64,000 nucleotides of DNA from the NCBI RefSeq assembly GCF_000527155.1, contig NZ_AZUQ01000001.1, positions 2,291,615 to 2,355,614 on the forward strand, written 5' to 3'. The stretch's first letter is position 1. Each line of letters begins with the position of its first letter. The stretch is from Haloglycomyces albus DSM 45210. Lineage in GTDB: Bacteria; Actinomycetota; Actinomycetes; Mycobacteriales; Micromonosporaceae. The notes beneath the pieces were generated by a model that saw only the letters and a program-made list of their open reading frames with translations, did no database searches and was not told where the DNA came from. Of this stretch, positions 62,225 through 64,000 are shown in pieces. The translations under genes were made by a program, and so were the position numbers.

Positions 62225-63163
62225 TTAGGAACTCTGTTCTTCGTCCTCGCTGCTTTCATCGCTGGGTTCGCTCGGTTCCGGCTCGGTGTCGTCCTCCGGC
62301 ACGTCCTCCGACTCCTCGGGTGTTTCAGGCTCGTCGGAGGTTGATTCCTCTGGAGACTCGGTGGGTTCGTCCTCCGGGGTCCCGGAATCGTTCGCCTCAG
62401 GGGAGTCGGTATTCTCCGCATCCGTCTCGCTGTCGGCGTCTTCCTCAGGGACAACGTCTTCCGGAACAGCACCGCCTGGATCGTCGTATGGCGCCTCGTC
62501 CTGTTCGGCGGGGGCGCTTTCCGGCGGTGCGCTGTTGTCGCCGTAGTAACGACTGACGTTTCCAGTGGCGACTTGGCCGACGATCGACAATATGATCATG
62601 GTGAGAACGAACACCACGGCCGAAGAGATGGCGGCCGTCAGCGTGGTCCGTTTCCAGCGCTTGCTCTGTTTGTCGGTCGAATCGAATTCGGCGAGCGGCG
62701 GCATTTTCCGCGTTTCGGTGAGGGGAGCCGGTGTTTCGGGAACGACCGGAATCACCGACACCTGAGTCGCGTCCAGGTCGGAGTCGTCGGCGTAGCGAAT
62801 TGCCACCGGATACGTGGCGCTGGCGGTAGGTCCGTCGCCGGTATGGGACGCCGGGTTTGAGCGACGTAGAGAGTTCAACTGGGTGACCTGCGCCTTGACC
62901 TTGGCGTGGGTCGAGCGCATGGCACGCAGTATGAATACGGAACCGACAGTGGCGCACACACTGAGAATCGCGGTTCCGGTGACTGTCCCCCACAATCCGA
63001 GCCCTTTGGCCACCACGGCTCCTAGGGTCGAGGCGGCGGTCGCGGCCGCTATCTGCCCCAAGCTCAGCGACGTATCGCCGCTTCTATGAGTCCGAGTGCG
63101 GTTAACGGTGGCCGGCTGTGGGGTAATGGTTGGTGTCTGTTTTTCAGCCTGCTGTACAGCCAC
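62225..63163 (-). CDS. Membrane protein with long acidic C-terminal tail
   Basis: A 312-residue protein: two TM segments near the N-terminus (about 40-65 and 70-87), a soluble region of about 75 residues, a third TM helix (about 175-200, LTAAISSAVVFVLTMIILSIVG) and a low-complexity tail of about 100 residues very rich in Glu, Asp, Ser and Pro. The tail would be extracellular or wall-spanning. The start is taken as GTG 63163, which has AGGAGGG 3 bp upstream; an ATG at 63178 lacks a ribosome-binding site. It resembles the partial gene at the window end in layout. The function is unknown. Confidence 0.7.
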   Translation of the reverse strand: MAVQQAEKQTPTITPQPATVNRTRTHRSGDTSLSLGQIAAATAASTLGAVVAKGLGLWGTVTGTAILSVCATVGSVFILRAMRSTHAKVKAQVTQLNSLRRSNPASHTGDGPTASATYPVAIRYADDSDLDATQVSVIPVVPETPAPLTETRKMPPLAEFDSTDKQSKRWKRTTLTAAISSAVVFVLTMIILSIVGQVATGNVSRYYGDNSAPPESAPAEQDEAPYDDPGGAVPEDVVPEEDADSETDAENTDSPEANDSGTPEDEPTESPEESTSDEPETPEESEDVPEDDTEPEPSEPSDESSEDEEQSS

Positions 63164-63573
63164 GAGCCCTCCTGGCATAAGTCAATGAGGTGGTGGTATG
63201 GACGTGGAAGGTGGTCTGGACATGGAATGTGTCCCGGCTCGAGTGGCATTGAGACCGGTGAGATGACGAGTGATCGTCTCCGTGAACGGATCCTGTCGGT
63301 AGACCGTGAAGATGGGGTTCCCCCGATGGCGAGTATTCAATTATGGGTATACATGGAGTCGGAGAATCAATGAGACGATCCATGCCCGAACTCCAATGGT
63401 CACAGTTCACGCATCAGGATGCTACCCATTGTGTGAAGTATTACGATTTGATATCAACCGTATTACGATACTTTACCGCCTGCTACACACGAGCATTCAC
63501 TCGGGTGGGCATAGTCCCCTTGATGCGGCACTACATTGTGCAACACGCTATTGACCAAGGGTATTCCGTGGAT
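63164..63573. other. 410-bp intergenic region with no supported gene
   Basis: It lies between two minus-strand membrane-protein genes and holds the promoter of the first. It contains the AT-richer stretch 63410-63490 and short plus-strand frames without protein character. I see no RNA gene or repeat. Confidence 0.45.
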
Positions 63574-64000
63574 TTATTCCTCCACCGGGCTCGGCGACGG
63601 GCTCGGAGAGGGAGACGGGGAAGGCGACGGTGAGGGTGAGGGCGATATGGAAGGTGAGGGCGACGGGCTGATCGAAATGCTGGGTTCGGCCGTCGGGGTC
63701 TCGGTCGGGGATTCGGTGGGAGACGGTGAGGCGGTTTGGGGAGGGGGCTCAGCGGTCGGCGGATTGATCGTGACCGTCACCCGGGGTGGAGTAACGTAAC
63801 GATCCCCTTGGCCGGTGAACACCCCGAGCAGGAGGAGTGCGCCCATGGTGATGGCGAAGACGATGACACTGGCAATGGCGGTGCTGACCAACAGGCGTTT
63901 ACGGGAGGAGGATTTGTGTACGTATTCGTGGGACGTGGCTTTAAAGGTGGGTATGACATTCGTGCGCTCGTCATCCGCTTCTGCGGTGGCTTCGGTTTCG
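63574..64000 (-). CDS. Membrane protein with Ser-Pro repeat tail, N-terminus beyond the window
   Basis: The C-terminal part of a minus-strand gene, open in frame to base 64000. Visible are a cytosolic basic segment ending SSSRKRLLV, a TM helix (STAIASVIVFAITMGALLLLG), a short linker and an extracellular tail of PPP and (Ser-Pro) repeats such as SPSPSPSPSP near the C-terminus. The DNA of the tail is a run of imperfect 6-bp repeats (63585-63690). The layout parallels the acidic-tailed protein at 62225. An internal TTG at 63891 can be read as a start but is unlikely. Confidence 0.65.
   Translation of the reverse strand, partial: ETEATAEADDERTNVIPTFKATSHEYVHKSSSRKRLLVSTAIASVIVFAITMGALLLLGVFTGQGDRYVTPPRVTVTINPPTAEPPPQTASPSPTESPTETPTAEPSISISPSPSPSISPSPSPSPSPSPSPSPSPSPVEE

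Noticed and set aside
62286-62546. Ser/Gly-rich plus-strand frame opposite the acidic-tail gene
   Set aside because: Antisense shadow of the Glu/Asp/Ser tail; its composition is the mirror of the real coding strand.
63585-63690. Short tandem repeats considered as a CRISPR-like array
   Set aside because: The unit is about 6 bp with no spacers and it encodes a Ser-Pro tail; no CRISPR array is present in the window.

Overview
The window reads as a chromosomal segment of a moderately high-GC actinomycete. The supporting signs are actinobacterial gene neighbourhoods (ilvB-ilvN-ilvC; ribF-rpsO-pnp-...-dapB), mycothiol-type DinB/MDMPI enzymes, a DUF1707 protein, frequent GTG/TTG starts, apparently leaderless promoters and a class III lanthipeptide locus. 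I cannot name the species from sequence alone.

Layout. 1-8.7 kb: 3' part of a PAS-GGDEF-EAL protein, the branched-chain amino-acid genes ilvBNC behind a leader-peptide attenuator, a DUF952 protein, a phosphohexomutase and a GntR regulator. 8.8-12.0 kb: deoC, an aldehyde dehydrogenase (ALDH) and a shortened ALDH homologue, overlapping or nearly so. 12.1-23.0 kb: a compact minus-strand operon. In transcription order it encodes a small helical membrane protein, a lipase-like hydrolase, a benzoylformate-decarboxylase-like ThDP enzyme, a GlcD-type 2-hydroxyacid dehydrogenase, an atypical cytochrome P450, an ALDH homologue lacking all three classical catalytic residues, and an alpha-dioxygenase-type haem peroxidase. 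NhaA follows 40 bp later. Together these suggest a bacterial fatty-acid alpha-oxidation or oxylipin pathway, and this is the most interesting feature of the window. 23.1-27.3 kb: surface and membrane proteins of unknown role and a DinB protein.

27.6-38.2 kb is an accessory region. It holds two imine-reductase-family enzymes flanking an HxlR regulator with matching TACT-N4-AGTA-like sites, an AlaX-type editing protein, and a class III lanthipeptide locus: a TrmB/LuxR-like regulator, a tiny secreted peptide, an MFS exporter, a 40-residue precursor too short for ordinary gene calling, LanKC and a divergent methyltransferase. A tRNA with anticodon CAU and about 1 kb of gene-poor, AT-richer DNA follow. 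39.3-52.3 kb: YnfA-like protein, pyruvate phosphate dikinase, GNAT, BluB, regulators, beta-carbonic anhydrase, aminotransferase with a divergent LysR regulator, YibE/F protein, MDMPI protein and a ThiE/TenI protein. 52.4-56.0 kb: an alpha-glucoside-type ABC importer (binding lipoprotein and two permeases, no ATPase). 56.2-64.0 kb: the housekeeping block ribF-rpsO-pnp-dapB, in which the M16 peptidase gene usual between pnp and dapB is absent and replaced by degenerate repeats of about 90 bp, then two membrane proteins with low-complexity tails, the last cut by the window end.

All functional calls come from reading translated sequence and recalled family motifs; no database search was run.
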